A stretch of 43,142 nucleotides of DNA from an uncultured Paracoccaceae bacterium (GTDB lineage Bacteria > Pseudomonadota > Alphaproteobacteria > Rhodobacterales > Rhodobacteraceae), in assembly GCA_938049225.1 (NCBI GenBank), contig CALICM010000078.1:1-43142 (forward strand), read 5' to 3'. The notes beneath the pieces were generated by a model. The model searched no databases, was not told the DNA's origin, and was given only the letters and a program-made list of their open reading frames with translations. Below are positions 10,498 through 19,624 of this stretch, in pieces. The position numbers and the translations under genes are program-made. Numbering within the stretch: position 1 is the stretch's first letter; each line of letters starts with the position of its first letter.

Positions 10498-11143
10498 CGT
10501 TCAGTTCCCCCAACAGCAGATTGGCCCGGGCCGCCAGTCGATGAGCGTGACTAACTTGGCGGCTGCTGGCAGGCAATAGCCTGTCATAGGCAGCACGGAT
10601 CAGCGCGGCGATATCAGGGCGGGGGAGGGTTTGGCCGTCTTGGTTCACCACGCCCACGGGGCTTTCGGTGCGGAACGCCATATCCGACCACAGCAGCATG
10701 CTTTGCACCATTTGCACGGTGCCCAGAGTTTGGGCGGGGACCGCACTTAAGCTCTCGTCCATCCGCAACAAGATCAGGCACAGGCTTATGGCACCATCCG
10801 TGTCGAAGCGAAAGCTGCGGTACTGATTGGCGCCCGCCTGGTCCAGACGGTCAAGCAGCGCGTCGAATTCCGGGAACAAGCGGTTGAGATTGGGGACCTC
10901 GGCCAATTCGGACCACTGCTCGACGAAGAAGATCAGCACATTCGCGCCAAACTCAGGGTCCGCGTCGACGAGTGCCAGGTCCCCCAGCCCCGCGACCGAC
11001 CGGATCGCATCTTTAAGGATCGTCAGCGTCGCATCATCCGTCCCAAACACCACTGGCGCCAAAGGTCTGCCCCAGCGCGCGAAGTGAAAGCTGCCATCCG
11101 CGCGGGTAAACAGCGCCTCAACCGTCTCGGGGGTCAATTGCAT
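10484..11143 (-). CDS. Unrecognised cytoplasmic protein in the ruv-tol cluster
   Basis: I do not recognise this 219-residue protein. It has no signal peptide or membrane helix. It is mixed alpha/beta in appearance with many acidic residues, and contains the segments FHFARWGRPLAPVVFGTDD, FFVEQWSELAEVPNLNRLFPE and FRFDTDGAISLCLILLRMD. I chose ATG at 11143 because it overlaps the end of the preceding exported protein by 10 bases. Longer in-frame starts would run far into that gene and give Arg/Trp-rich nonsense. Its 3' end overlaps ybgC, so it is co-translated between RuvB and the Tol-Pal genes. Real gene: fairly sure; function: unknown. Confidence 0.8.
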   Translation of the reverse strand: MQLTPETVEALFTRADGSFHFARWGRPLAPVVFGTDDATLTILKDAIRSVAGLGDLALVDADPEFGANVLIFFVEQWSELAEVPNLNRLFPEFDALLDRLDQAGANQYRSFRFDTDGAISLCLILLRMDESLSAVPAQTLGTVQMVQSMLLWSDMAFRTESPVGVVNQDGQTLPRPDIAALIRAAYDRLLPASSRQVSHAHRLAARANLLLGELNDDRG

Positions 11144-11988
11144 GACAGAGGGTCGGCGGCAAAGACACAGGCTAGGCGCTGTTGCGCGGTTGGGGGCATG
11201 TCGGCATAGGTGCCACCAAAGAAGTGCGCCGCGAAAGTGTTGCTGACGTAGCCCGCGATGCGCTTGCCATCTGACAACCGGATCGCCAAAGCTGCGTAAT
11301 CGCTGTTGCATTGATGTCTTTGGCAAGCGGTCCCCACGACCCAATCGCCGTCCTGGATCATCGCGCCCGGACCGGTCATGCGCAGGTAAAACTCCTCAAA
11401 ATCGCTGCGCGTCATGATCCGAAGAAAGCGCGCTTGTTCTTCCGGGTTGCGCAGCAAGAATGCGGGGTGATCGCCGATCCAGCGGGATGCAGGTTCCGCC
11501 GCCCCGCCCGTGGCCGCAGCCCGCGGCAGGTCGGCGACGGTGAAGTTCTGTCCATCGAACCGATAACGATGGGTGTCGTTGAACAGATCATTGCTGGGGA
11601 CATCAATCTCGATCCCATCGGCAAACACGCGCAATTCCGTGATGGTATCAGTGCAATTGCCGAACGGTGGCGTCAGCGTCAGCCCGCTGGCGGAAACGCC
11701 CAAGATCACCAATTCCGCTTCGCAACCATTGCCACCGCTGGCCGTGGACAGAATCACCCAGTCGTAAGGGGCGCCTTGGGCGCGGAAGGCGCCCAGAATA
11801 TCGATGAAGCGGTTCGTGACCTGAGCGACATTCTGTCCGTTGAAGAAGACGCTTTTTTCGAATTGCGAGAGCGCGCGCACCTGGACCCGGCCATAGCGTG
11901 TATCTGCTTGGGAAAACCGGCCAAGTTCTGGTTGCGCGATGGCGGTTGTTGCGATCAGCCAAAAAAGCAAAAGAGTTAGGCGCCTCAT
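11134..11988 (-). CDS. Unrecognised exported protein downstream of ruvB
   Basis: This 284-residue protein starts with a clear signal peptide ([19 protein letters not shown]), so the mature form is probably periplasmic. It contains several cysteines (in [28 protein letters not shown] and [14 protein letters not shown]) that could form disulfides. The pattern [30 protein letters not shown] resembles periplasmic inhibitor-like domains in general layout, but I cannot name the family. ATG at 11988 overlaps the ruvB stop as ATGA, so it is translationally coupled to ruvB. It is followed by another unknown gene and then ybgC-tolQRAB-pal, suggesting an envelope role by location only. Confidence 0.82.
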   Translation of the reverse strand: MRRLTLLLFWLIATTAIAQPELGRFSQADTRYGRVQVRALSQFEKSVFFNGQNVAQVTNRFIDILGAFRAQGAPYDWVILSTASGGNGCEAELVILGVSASGLTLTPPFGNCTDTITELRVFADGIEIDVPSNDLFNDTHRYRFDGQNFTVADLPRAAATGGAAEPASRWIGDHPAFLLRNPEEQARFLRIMTRSDFEEFYLRMTGPGAMIQDGDWVVGTACQRHQCNSDYAALAIRLSDGKRIAGYVSNTFAAHFFGGTYADMPPTAQQRLACVFAADPLSCN

Positions 11989-13013
11989 TCGTCGAACAGA
12001 TCCCCTGTGTTTGTGGGCCCCGGTGTCTCGAGGCCCAAATGCGTCCAAGCGCGCGCACCCAATTGCCGCCCGCGCGGGGTGCGCTGCAGCAGGCCTTGCT
12101 GCAGCAGGAACGGCTCGATGACCTCCTCAAGGGCATCGCGCGCTTCGCTCAGCGCGGCGGCGATGGTCTCGACCCCCACAGGACCACCACCGTAGTGCTC
12201 GGCCAACAGACCAAGATAGCGCAGGTCCGCACCGTCCAGGCCCAGATTATCCACGCCAAGGCGGGTGAGCGCCATGTCAGCGATCGCCTGGGTCACACGC
12301 CCGTCACCCTCGACCACCGCGAAATCAACAACACGGCGCAGCAAGCGGCCTGCAATACGCGGGGTCCCACGGGCACGCTGGGCGATCTCGAGCGCGCCGT
12401 CGGGCGTTGCCTCAGCCTTCAGCAGGCGGGCGGCACGGGTGACGATGCTGACCAATTCGGGGACGGTGTAGAATTCTAAGCGGGTCGGGATACCAAAGCG
12501 GTCGCGCAGCGGCGTGGTCAGCAGGCCCAGGCGGGTGGTCGCGCCGACCAAGGTGAAGGGCGGCAACTCGATCCGGACAGTGCGCGCGGCAGGCCCCTCA
12601 CCTATAACCAGGTCGAGGGCATAATCCTCCATCGCCGGGTACAGCACTTCTTCGACGGCCGGGTTCAGACGGTGGATCTCGTCGATGAACAAGACGTCGC
12701 GCGCTTCGAGGTTGGTCAGGATGGCCGCCAAATCGCCCGCCTTGGCCAGCACCGGACCAGATGTCATGCGGAAGCTGACGCCAAGTTCACGGGCCATGAT
12801 CTGCGCCAATGTCGTTTTACCAAGACCCGGCGGGCCATAGAACAACGCATGGTCCATCGCTTCGCCCCGACGGCGCGCACTTTCGATAAAAACCGCCAGA
12901 TTGGCCCGCGCCGCTGCCTGGCCAACAAAGGTCTCCAAGCTTTGCGGGCGCAGCGCGTGGTCGGCATCCTCGGGCTGCTCGCCGGGGCGCAGGGTGGGGT
13001 CGGGCTCGCTCAT
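11985..13013 (-). CDS. ruvB: Holliday junction branch migration helicase RuvB
   Basis: RuvB is the AAA+ hexameric motor that drives branch migration with RuvA. The 342-residue product has [13 protein letters not shown] at the N-terminus, Walker A GPPGLGKT at residues 60-67, Walker B as [11 protein letters not shown], and sensor [18 protein letters not shown]. The C-terminal winged helix contains [12 protein letters not shown] and [18 protein letters not shown]. Length and motifs are canonical. The start lies 1 base after the ruvA stop. Confidence 0.98.
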   Translation of the reverse strand: MSEPDPTLRPGEQPEDADHALRPQSLETFVGQAAARANLAVFIESARRRGEAMDHALFYGPPGLGKTTLAQIMARELGVSFRMTSGPVLAKAGDLAAILTNLEARDVLFIDEIHRLNPAVEEVLYPAMEDYALDLVIGEGPAARTVRIELPPFTLVGATTRLGLLTTPLRDRFGIPTRLEFYTVPELVSIVTRAARLLKAEATPDGALEIAQRARGTPRIAGRLLRRVVDFAVVEGDGRVTQAIADMALTRLGVDNLGLDGADLRYLGLLAEHYGGGPVGVETIAAALSEARDALEEVIEPFLLQQGLLQRTPRGRQLGARAWTHLGLETPGPTNTGDLFDE

Positions 13014-13014
13014 C

Positions 13015-13695
13015 TCAACCTTTCGGGGCTAACTTGCGCAAGGCAGCGCGGATCAGCGCGGCACTGGTGATCTCGCCCCCCTCCGCTTCGGCCTCGGCCT
13101 GGGCGATCGCGGTGGCCGCCTCGCCATGGGCGTAGCCCAGGTTGGTCAGCGCTGAAAGGGCATCAGCGCGGTCGTTGGCCGCCGCTGGTGGGGGTGCGGG
13201 CGGGGCCGCTTGGGGCGCAGGATCGATCAAGGACACGTCGGGCACAGATCCCGCCATCACCGGGGCTGCCCCATGCGCACCAAGCGCCATCACCGCGGGC
13301 GCTTTATCCTTGAGTTCCAAAATCACCCGCTGCGCTGTTTTCGGACCCACGCCAGGGGCCGCCTTGACCGCCGCGACATCGCCCAGGCTGATCGCACGCC
13401 CTACGCCGTCTGGCCCCAGAGTGCCCAAAATCGCCATCGCGACTTTGGCACCAATACCCTGAACCGAGGTCAGCAACCGGTGCCATTCTTTCTCGGCCAG
13501 GGTGAGAAAGCCGAAGAGTTGCAGCAGGTCCTCGCGCACTAACAGCTCGGTATAAAGGGCCACGGCCTCGCCGACACTTGGCAGCGCGGCCAAGGTCCGG
13601 TCCGAACAATAGACGATATATCCCACCCCGCCAGTGTCGATCAGCACATGATCCGGCCCCCGCAGCTCAAGCCGCCCGCTGATCTTACCTATCAT
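13015..13695 (-). CDS. ruvA: Holliday junction DNA-binding protein RuvA
   Basis: RuvA binds four-way junctions as a tetramer and loads RuvB. The 226-residue product begins [11 protein letters not shown] with the OB-fold domain. It has helix-hairpin-helix motifs ([20 protein letters not shown] and [20 protein letters not shown]) and a C-terminal RuvB-binding domain ([23 protein letters not shown]) after a Pro/Ala linker. ATG at 13695 overlaps the ruvC stop as ATGA; an upstream in-frame start would extend into ruvC without similarity to the family. Confidence 0.97.
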   Translation of the reverse strand: MIGKISGRLELRGPDHVLIDTGGVGYIVYCSDRTLAALPSVGEAVALYTELLVREDLLQLFGFLTLAEKEWHRLLTSVQGIGAKVAMAILGTLGPDGVGRAISLGDVAAVKAAPGVGPKTAQRVILELKDKAPAVMALGAHGAAPVMAGSVPDVSLIDPAPQAAPPAPPPAAANDRADALSALTNLGYAHGEAATAIAQAEAEAEGGEITSAALIRAALRKLAPKG

Positions 13696-14198
13696 GCGCC
13701 CGCCTTGGCCAAGGCAGCCTCGAGCTTGCCACTGAATTTGGCGTGATGCGCGTGGCACAAGGCAATGGCCAGGGCGTCGGAGGCATCGGCGCCAGAAATC
13801 TCGACCCCCGGCAACTGCAGGCGCACCATATGCTCGACCTGCGTTTTGTCCGCATGACCCACGCCGACGACCACCTTTTTGACCGCGTTCGGCGCGTATT
13901 CGGCCACCGGCAATCCGGCTTGCGCTGGCACCAACAGGATCACGCCCCGCGCCTGCCCTAACTTCAGCGTGCCCACAGCGTCCTTGTTCACGAAAGTCTG
14001 CTCGACCGCCGCCTGATCAGGCGCGTAGCGCAGCAACACATCGGTCAACGCCACATGCAAGCTGAGCAGTCGCTCAGCCAAAATCGCCCCTTCCGAGGCG
14101 CAGACCCCGTTCGCGACATGGGTCATCCGATTGCCGGTCACATCTACGACACCCCAACCGGTGCGCCGCAGCCCAGGGTCGATCCCGATCACACGCAT
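13692..14198 (-). CDS. ruvC: Crossover junction endodeoxyribonuclease RuvC
   Basis: RuvC resolves Holliday junctions by paired nicks. The 168-residue protein begins [16 protein letters not shown], with the first catalytic Asp at residue 7. The second acidic site is in [11 protein letters not shown], and the C-terminal pair is in the [17 protein letters not shown] region. ATG at 14198 has AAAGAGG with a 6-base gap upstream. A longer in-frame start at 14315 would add 39 residues not found in RuvC. It is the first gene of the ruvC-ruvA-ruvB set, with a LexA-like sequence upstream at 14242-14256. Confidence 0.97.
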   Translation of the reverse strand: MRVIGIDPGLRRTGWGVVDVTGNRMTHVANGVCASEGAILAERLLSLHVALTDVLLRYAPDQAAVEQTFVNKDAVGTLKLGQARGVILLVPAQAGLPVAEYAPNAVKKVVVGVGHADKTQVEHMVRLQLPGVEISGADASDALAIALCHAHHAKFSGKLEAALAKAGA

Positions 14199-14241
14199 CG
14201 GTGGCCTCTTTCCGCTATTATTGTTGTTAAAATTGTCCCTA

Positions 14242-14256
14242 GCACGAAACGCGAAC
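14242..14256 (-). promoter_or_regulatory. Degenerate LexA (SOS) box upstream of ruvC
   Basis: On the minus strand the sequence reads GTTC, seven bases, GTGC, 44-58 bases before the ruvC start. Alphaproteobacterial LexA is known to bind GTTC-N7-GTTC, so this has one mismatch in eight fixed positions. SOS control of ruvCAB is plausible, but the second half-site is imperfect and chance matches are common. Confidence 0.3.
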
Positions 14257-14458
14257 ATAAGAAAAGCGAAAGGAAATCGGGTAGAAAACGACAGCGAATG
14301 AAAGACCTGCGACACTTTCGGTTAACCCCTTGACCGGTATGCGGCATTTGCAAGCCAGCCATGCAAAACGAGCATTTGTGATCGGCTATCCGGGGGTTTA
14401 GGGGCGCTTTCTGGACCGTCGCGGTTCGTATCGCAACACGAGCATAGGAGACGTCATA

Positions 14459-14680
14459 ATGGCCCTTCATGACACCCCCCGCCCCGCGCCCTTTGGGGCC
14501 ATCACCGTCTTTCGTCTGATCCGCCTGGTCAATGACACGATCGAGACGCTGCAACGTTGGAAGATCGCACGCCAGACCGATGCGACCCTGCGACAGTTAA
14601 CCGATCAACAGTTGCACGACATAGGTCTGTCACGCGGTTGGATCGAGGAGGTTTCGGTCCAGGTGTCAGCGCGGCGCTGA
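14459..14680 (+). CDS. DUF1127 small protein
   Basis: This 73-residue protein has the short basic DUF1127 motif in its C-terminal half (LRQLTDQQLHDIGLSRGWIEE), preceded by an amphipathic helix (RLIRLVNDTIETLQRWKIARQT). DUF1127 proteins are abundant in alphaproteobacteria. Some bind RNA or affect phosphate and carbon metabolism and stress responses, but the role of this copy is unknown. AGGAGA lies 8 bases upstream of the ATG. It is divergent from ruvC across a 260-base gap that holds both promoters, and convergent with prmA. Confidence 0.88.
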   Translation: MALHDTPRPAPFGAITVFRLIRLVNDTIETLQRWKIARQTDATLRQLTDQQLHDIGLSRGWIEEVSVQVSARR

Positions 14681-14687
14681 GGACGCT

Positions 14688-14716
14688 CCGGCGCCTTGCC
14701 TCGCGGCAGGCGCCGG
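14688..14716. terminator. Hairpin between convergent DUF1127 gene and prmA
   Basis: CCGGCGCC (14688-14695) pairs perfectly with GGCGCCGG (14709-14716). After one bulged T, the stem is extended by TGCC/GGCA, closing on the loop TCGC. It lies 7 bases after the DUF1127 stop and 14 bases beyond the prmA stop, where a bidirectional terminator would be expected. Neither side has a good T-run, so it may act only as a 3' stabilising stem. Confidence 0.5.
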
Positions 14717-14730
14717 ATGCCCAGGCGGGA

Positions 14731-15600
14731 TCAATGTCGGCGAAGCATGAGCGTGACCCAACCATCCAGGGGGATACGCTTCAAGCGCTGAAAACCGTGA
14801 CCCGCATAGACCCCTTCGACCCGGTTGGCCTGCCGCGCCAGGATCCCTGAGAGGATCACCACGCTTCCCGGACGCGTATGGCGGGTCATGTCGGGGGCCA
14901 AGCCGCACAGCGGGCGCGCCAGGATATTCGCAAAGATCAAGTCAAAAGGGGCCGCCGCCGCGATCTCGGGCGCCCGAAAACCCGCCGCGCAAACAACCGG
15001 GACGGCAGCGCCGATGTGATTTGCCCGCATATTGGCGCGGGCCGTCGCTACCGCAACCGGGTCGATGTCCGACGCGATCACCCGTTGCCCCCAGATCCGT
15101 CGCGCGGCCATGGCAAGAACGCCCGTGCCACACCCAATGTCCGCGGTCTTCGCCGAGACCAATGCCCGCTGCACCAACCAATCGAGCGCCAGCAAACAAC
15201 CGCGCGTCGTCGCGTGATGACCGGTACCAAAAGCCATCGCAGCCTCGATCTCGAGGCCTTTTTTGTGGATCGGAATGATGTCCCGGTCATGCCCGCCATG
15301 GACGATGAAACGCCCGGCATGAACGGGGGTGAGTTCGCGACGAACCTGCGCAACCCAGTCTCGATCCTCTAACTTGCTGACCGCGAAAGGCCGCGCGCCG
15401 TGGATCATGGCCAGCAGATCCAGGGCCGCGATGTCGGGCTTTTCGGTGAAATAGGCGCCAACCTCAAACAGACCCGAACCGTCTTCGACCTCGAAAACCC
15501 CTACGCCCGTGGGCACAGGATCCAGCGCTTCGAGGGTCTCGCCCAGGCGTTCGGCGGCCTTGGCATCAGGCAGCGTGGTCAGGGCGGTCCAAGTCGGCAT
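14731..15600 (-). CDS. prmA: Ribosomal protein L11 methyltransferase PrmA
   Basis: PrmA trimethylates ribosomal protein L11 in the cytoplasm using S-adenosylmethionine. The 289-residue product has the L11-recognition N-terminal domain and a Rossmann methyltransferase domain. The latter contains motif I ADIGCGTGVLAMAARRIWG, then VIASDIDPVAVATA, and the product-site motif DLIFANILARPL. Family PrmA usually carries AFGTGHHATT before motif I, and it is present here. ATG at 15600 is preferred to GTG at 15609 because GGAG stands 8 bases before it. A perfect 9-bp hairpin sits directly before this start. Confidence 0.94.
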   Translation of the reverse strand: MPTWTALTTLPDAKAAERLGETLEALDPVPTGVGVFEVEDGSGLFEVGAYFTEKPDIAALDLLAMIHGARPFAVSKLEDRDWVAQVRRELTPVHAGRFIVHGGHDRDIIPIHKKGLEIEAAMAFGTGHHATTRGCLLALDWLVQRALVSAKTADIGCGTGVLAMAARRIWGQRVIASDIDPVAVATARANMRANHIGAAVPVVCAAGFRAPEIAAAAPFDLIFANILARPLCGLAPDMTRHTRPGSVVILSGILARQANRVEGVYAGHGFQRLKRIPLDGWVTLMLRRH

Positions 15601-15601
15601 T

Positions 15602-15628
15602 CGAGGCACTCCGGTTTCAAGTGCCTCG
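15602..15628 (-). promoter_or_regulatory. Perfect hairpin occluding the prmA translation start region
   Basis: CGAGGCACT (15602-15610) and AGTGCCTCG (15620-15628) are perfect complements with a 9-base loop. On the minus-strand transcript the hairpin ends one base before the prmA ATG. The GGAG that would serve as ribosome binding site lies partly in the stem and partly in the loop. No T-run follows, so it is not an intrinsic terminator of msrA. Either the stem lowers prmA translation or ribosomes must open it. Confidence 0.5.
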
Positions 15629-15653
15629 GCTTAAGACCGCTTGAGCACCAAGG

Positions 15654-16304
15654 TCAAGCGTGGGTGCCGATGGGGCAACTCACCCCGGTGCCGCCAATAC
15701 CACAATAGCCGCTCGGGTTCTTGGCCAGATATTGTTGGTGGTAGTCTTCGGCGAAATAGAAAGGTTGCGCCTTTAGTATCTCGGTCGTGATCGGGCCATA
15801 ACCCGCCGCCGACAAGCGCGCCTGGTAGTCGAGTTTGGATGCCTCGGCCGCCGCGCGCTGTGCTTCGGTCGTCCAGTAGATGCCTGAGCGGTATTGTGTG
15901 CCGCGGTCATTGCCCTGGCGCATGCCTTGGGTCGGATCGTGCCCTTCCCAAAACACTTTTAGAAGGGCGTCAAAGCTGGCTTGCGCGGGGTCATAAGCGA
16001 CCAGCACAACCTCGTTGTGGCCGGTTTGACCGCTGCAAACCTCCTGGTAGGTTGGGTTCGGGGTGTGCCCTGCGGCATACCCAACCGCCGTGACCCAAAC
16101 GCCGGGCAGGTTCCAAAACATCCGCTCGACGCCCCAAAAACAACCCATGCCGATCTGAACCAACTCGGTTCCGTCCGGATACAGACCTTTCAGCGGGCGC
16201 CCGTTCACGAAATGCGTCTCAGCCGTCGGGATCGCCGTCGGGCGCCCTGGCAGTGCCGCTTCAGCGGTTGGTATCTCAGCCTCTTTGCCCAGTCCAAATA
16301 ACAT
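15654..16304 (-). CDS. msrA: Peptide-methionine (S)-S-oxide reductase MsrA
   Basis: MsrA reduces the S-epimer of methionine sulfoxide in oxidised proteins. The 216-residue product has the catalytic GCFWG with Cys55. The downstream pattern [29 protein letters not shown] is diagnostic, and a resolving Cys is probably within [14 protein letters not shown] at the C-terminus. A 45-residue N-terminal extension precedes the domain, as in longer family members; no export signal is visible. AGGAGG lies 6 bases before ATG at 16304. Confidence 0.96.
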   Translation of the reverse strand: MLFGLGKEAEIPTAEAALPGRPTAIPTAETHFVNGRPLKGLYPDGTELVQIGMGCFWGVERMFWNLPGVWVTAVGYAAGHTPNPTYQEVCSGQTGHNEVVLVAYDPAQASFDALLKVFWEGHDPTQGMRQGNDRGTQYRSGIYWTTEAQRAAAEASKLDYQARLSAAGYGPITTEILKAQPFYFAEDYHQQYLAKNPSGYCGIGGTGVSCPIGTHA

Positions 16305-16364
16305 AGCTTCCCTCCTGAGGCGTCTGCCCCATACCTAGGTGCCCCACGGTCGCTGTCCAAGCCC

Positions 16365-17609
16365 TTACTCGGCCGGTGCGGTCAATCGGATGTTAAACAC
16401 GGTCTCGTGCCCTGGCCCGGGATGTCGGGGGATCAGCATCGCCAAGCCCAGCGAGACGACCGCCATCGCGGCGGCCAGGGCAAAGACCGCGCCCGGATTG
16501 ACCAGCCAGACATAGCCCAGCAGCGCGGGCAGAAACACCGCCGCGATGTGATTGATGGTAAAGGCGACCGCCGCCGTGGGGGCAATGTCTTGCGGGTCGG
16601 CGATCTTTTGGAAATAGGTCTTGATCGCCAGCGCCATCGCGAAAAACAAATGATCGATCACGTACAGTGCGGCGGCCAGGACAACCCCCCAGCCAAAATA
16701 ATAGATCCCGCCATAGGCCAGGAACACTAGGGTCAAACCGACATATTCGAACATCAGCGCCCGCCGCTCGCCCCAGCGGCCCACCGCGCCCCCGATCAGT
16801 GGGCCAAAGATCATATTAGCGACATAGTTGATCAGGAACAGCGCCGTCACCTCGTGCACTTCGAACCCAAAGCGCTCAACCATCATGAAGGCCGCAAACA
16901 CCACAAAGATCTGCCGCCGCGCGCCCGACATGAATTGCAGTGCATAATACAGCCAGTACCGACGGCGCAGGATCATCTTTTTGACCTGCGGCTCGGGCGC
17001 TTCGAATTGGGGGTACATCAGCCAAGCGACAAGCGCGATCAGCACCGTCGCCGTCCCAGCGGTGAAAAACACAAACTCGTAACTCAGATTGAACGCTTTC
17101 CAGGTCAGCACCAATGCGCCATAGGCCAGCAACGAGGCGCCCGACCCCACAGCCAGTAGCCATCCCAATACTTGGGGCGCCCGTCGGCGTTCGATCCACT
17201 GCAGTTGCAGCGACTGGTTGACTGTCTCGTAGTAGTGAAACCCGATGGACGAGATGACCGTGGTCAACAACAACCCAGTGAAACTGGGCAGAAAAGCAAC
17301 CACCGCCACGGCCGCCCCCAGCATGACGAGGGAGAGCAGCGCCAAGGTTTGCTCGCGTATATAGGCGATGACCATGATCACGCCGATCGCCAGGAACCCC
17401 GGGATCTCGCGCACCGTTTGCATCCACCCCCAGTCCGCACCGTCAAACGCCGCGACTTCAACCACAAAATTTTGGATCGCGACCACCCAGGTCGCAAAGG
17501 CCAGTGGCATGCCGAAGGCGAACAGGATCAACAAACCAATAGGGCCGCGCCAAAGGGGCCATCCGTTGGTCTCCGCTAAGGGGATGATCGTGTTGCGCAG
17601 GGGGGCCAT
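16365..17609 (-). CDS. MFS transporter
   Basis: This 414-residue polytopic inner-membrane protein has about 12 hydrophobic segments spread through its length and a central charged loop (about residues 200-225, containing PEPQVKKMILRRRYW). The halves fit the major facilitator fold, for example GFLAIGVIMVIAYIREQ and MIFGPLIGGAVGRWGERRAL, the latter resembling the MFS loop motif GxxxGxxxDRxGRR. The substrate cannot be predicted. AGAGGA lies 5 bases before the start. It is transcribed alone, divergent from the phosphate-binding/OmpA gene. Confidence 0.8.
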   Translation of the reverse strand: MAPLRNTIIPLAETNGWPLWRGPIGLLILFAFGMPLAFATWVVAIQNFVVEVAAFDGADWGWMQTVREIPGFLAIGVIMVIAYIREQTLALLSLVMLGAAVAVVAFLPSFTGLLLTTVISSIGFHYYETVNQSLQLQWIERRRAPQVLGWLLAVGSGASLLAYGALVLTWKAFNLSYEFVFFTAGTATVLIALVAWLMYPQFEAPEPQVKKMILRRRYWLYYALQFMSGARRQIFVVFAAFMMVERFGFEVHEVTALFLINYVANMIFGPLIGGAVGRWGERRALMFEYVGLTLVFLAYGGIYYFGWGVVLAAALYVIDHLFFAMALAIKTYFQKIADPQDIAPTAAVAFTINHIAAVFLPALLGYVWLVNPGAVFALAAAMAVVSLGLAMLIPRHPGPGHETVFNIRLTAPAE

Positions 17610-17822
17610 GCGGATCCTCTACGCGTTTTGGAGTGCGGATGCGAGGAGAGATTCGCAGCCAGGAATGCCTGATTTGCTCAACTTATTGTCTCAGAAAACC
17701 GGATCCGCGTATCTTTAACGGTATGTTAATACGCCGCGCGTCCGATGGGATCTTCGATCTTAATCGGCGTGGCGTAGTGGCTTGCCGCACCGATTTGGGA
17801 GACAAACAGGAGCTGCCCCGCG

Positions 17823-19394
17823 ATGAATAATCCCTATAGAACTCTATTTGCTGCGACGATCCTTGCAACCCTCTCAACAGCTGCCCACGCGGAGCCCATC
17901 ACCTTAAAGGCACCAAACGGTAGCCTGAATTTGGTGGGGGATCTCACCGGGTTTGTTGATGGTGTTTACACGATCGAGACCAATCTGGGGCCGTTTAGGG
18001 TCAGGTCGAACCTGGTCACCTGCGAGGGCACAGATTGCCCGGTAACAACTGTGGCAGATGTGGATTTTCGCATTGCCGGATCCGACACCGTCGGCGCCGA
18101 ACTTATGCCGCTGCTTGTCAAAGGTTATGTCGAGACGATCGGCGCCGCAGTCCGCAAGACCGACGGGGCCGAGGACCGGCAATTCGAACTCGCAGCGCTG
18201 GCTGAGGACGGTCGCGGCGATACCGTGTTCCGAGCCATGCTCGAGGAACGCGGGTCATCCACCGGTTTTAGGGCGCTCATCAAAGGCGAGGCGGATATCG
18301 CGATGTCCTCACGCGCGGTGCGCGCAAACGAGGTTGAAGAAGCGCTCAGCGCCGGGCTGGGCGATTTGCAGAATTTCACGCAGGAACACAGCATCGGCGT
18401 CGACGGGCTGTTGGTCGTGGTGAACCACGAAAATCCTGTTGAGGCTTTGGCCGAAGCTCAGGTTGCCGCCCTTTTGTCGGGGCAAATCACAAACTGGGCA
18501 GACGTGGGCGGGCCGAACCAACCGGTGACGGTTTATACGCGCGATGCCGATAGTGGAACCTATGGCACCATCGAAGACCATTTTCTGGCGCCTCGGGGGA
18601 TGCTCCTGTCGCCGAATGCCCAAGTGATGCCCGGAAATCAGGCCATCGCCGATGCGGTCTTGGCCGACCCTGGCGCGATTGGCTATGTCGCCTTCGCCAA
18701 TCAGCAAGATACCAAGCCCTTGTCGTTGATTTCGGAATGCGGTGTCGTATCAACGCCAGATGCATTTTCAGCGAAAACGGGCGAATACCCGTTACAGCGC
18801 AACCTTTATCTCTACACTGCGGATGGTGAGATCCCCGGCCACGCCAGAGGGTTGGTCCGCTTTGCAACATCGCCCGAGGCAGATCCGTATGTGCGCAAAT
18901 CGGGCTTTCTGGACTTTAGTGTGTCGCATCGTTCATTGGACCCTTTGACCGATATCGTTCGGGAGCAGATCGAGCAGACAGTCAGCCCCTCGGAACAGAA
19001 CCTGATGCGTGAGATGCTTCTGGACATGATTGCGCATGAGCGGCTGTCGACAACTTTCCGCTTCCGGACGGGATCCAGTGAATTGGACAATGCCTCGCAA
19101 CGGGATCTCAGACGGCTGCAAACCTATCTCAATGACTTGCCCGATGGGGCAGAGATTGTCTTTGCGGGTTTCACTGATTCCGATGGAAGTTTTGGCGCTA
19201 ATCGCACCCTGGCCGAACAACGCGCCGCAGAGGTGCGGAACGCATTGATCGATCTGGCAGGCGACAGCGTTCTGGCGAATAAGAACGTTTTGCTAAAGGG
19301 CTACGGCGAATTGAGCCCTGTCGGATGCAACGACGACATTCCTGGCCAGCGGTTGAACCGCCGGGTCGAGATCTGGGTGCGCAGCACAGGCTGA
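17823..19394 (+). CDS. Exported phosphate-binding (PstS-like)/OmpA chimera
   Basis: The 523-residue protein has a signal peptide (MNNPYRTLFAATILATLSTAAHA) and two joined modules. Residues from about 80 to 350 resemble a PstS-type periplasmic binding domain: FRIAGSDTVGAELMPLLV, ADIAMSSRAVR and QITNWADVGGPNQPVTVYTRDADSGTY follow the usual order of PstS blocks. The C-terminal part (about 405-523) is an OmpA-like peptidoglycan-binding domain with TTFRFRTGSSELD, FAGFTDSDGSFGANRTLAEQRA and LNRRVEIWVR. It probably scavenges or senses phosphate or another oxyanion while tethered to the cell wall. No pst transporter genes adjoin it. AGGAG lies 10 bases upstream. A hairpin terminator follows. Confidence 0.85.
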   Translation: MNNPYRTLFAATILATLSTAAHAEPITLKAPNGSLNLVGDLTGFVDGVYTIETNLGPFRVRSNLVTCEGTDCPVTTVADVDFRIAGSDTVGAELMPLLVKGYVETIGAAVRKTDGAEDRQFELAALAEDGRGDTVFRAMLEERGSSTGFRALIKGEADIAMSSRAVRANEVEEALSAGLGDLQNFTQEHSIGVDGLLVVVNHENPVEALAEAQVAALLSGQITNWADVGGPNQPVTVYTRDADSGTYGTIEDHFLAPRGMLLSPNAQVMPGNQAIADAVLADPGAIGYVAFANQQDTKPLSLISECGVVSTPDAFSAKTGEYPLQRNLYLYTADGEIPGHARGLVRFATSPEADPYVRKSGFLDFSVSHRSLDPLTDIVREQIEQTVSPSEQNLMREMLLDMIAHERLSTTFRFRTGSSELDNASQRDLRRLQTYLNDLPDGAEIVFAGFTDSDGSFGANRTLAEQRAAEVRNALIDLAGDSVLANKNVLLKGYGELSPVGCNDDIPGQRLNRRVEIWVRSTG

Positions 19395-19429
19395 CACCCG
19401 CGGGCCGGTCCGCGAACTGAGAACGAAAG

Positions 19430-19464
19430 GCGCCGCCACCCGCGTATTGGGTACGGCGCTTTTT
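19430..19464 (+). terminator. Rho-independent terminator after the PstS-like/OmpA gene
   Basis: GCGCCG (19430-19435) pairs with CGGCGC (19454-19459), with an inner ACCC/GGGT stem, followed by TTTTT at 19460-19464. It begins 35 bases after the stop codon at 19394. A second perfect hairpin, GTTGTC-CAGC-GACAAC (19465-19480), directly follows. The RTX gene downstream therefore likely has its own promoter in 19481-19620. Confidence 0.7.
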
Positions 19465-19624
19465 GTTGTCCAGCGACAACGCCAGACCTTCGGTCAGCCA
19501 CCGCATATCGTTGCAGCGCGAAAGCCAACCTCCGCCGATGGAGATCGCGCTCGCCCCAATCGATTGAATCTGCGTAAGGAACTCCACTAGCTTGCGCTGA
19601 AACAAAGGTGTGGGACAAATTACA

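Noticed and set aside
14681-14730. A small RNA of the CcsR type downstream of the DUF1127 gene
   Set aside because: CcsR RNAs, known downstream of a DUF1127 gene in Rhodobacter, have CCUCCUCCC-type loops in tandem hairpins; only one hairpin with loop TCGC is present.
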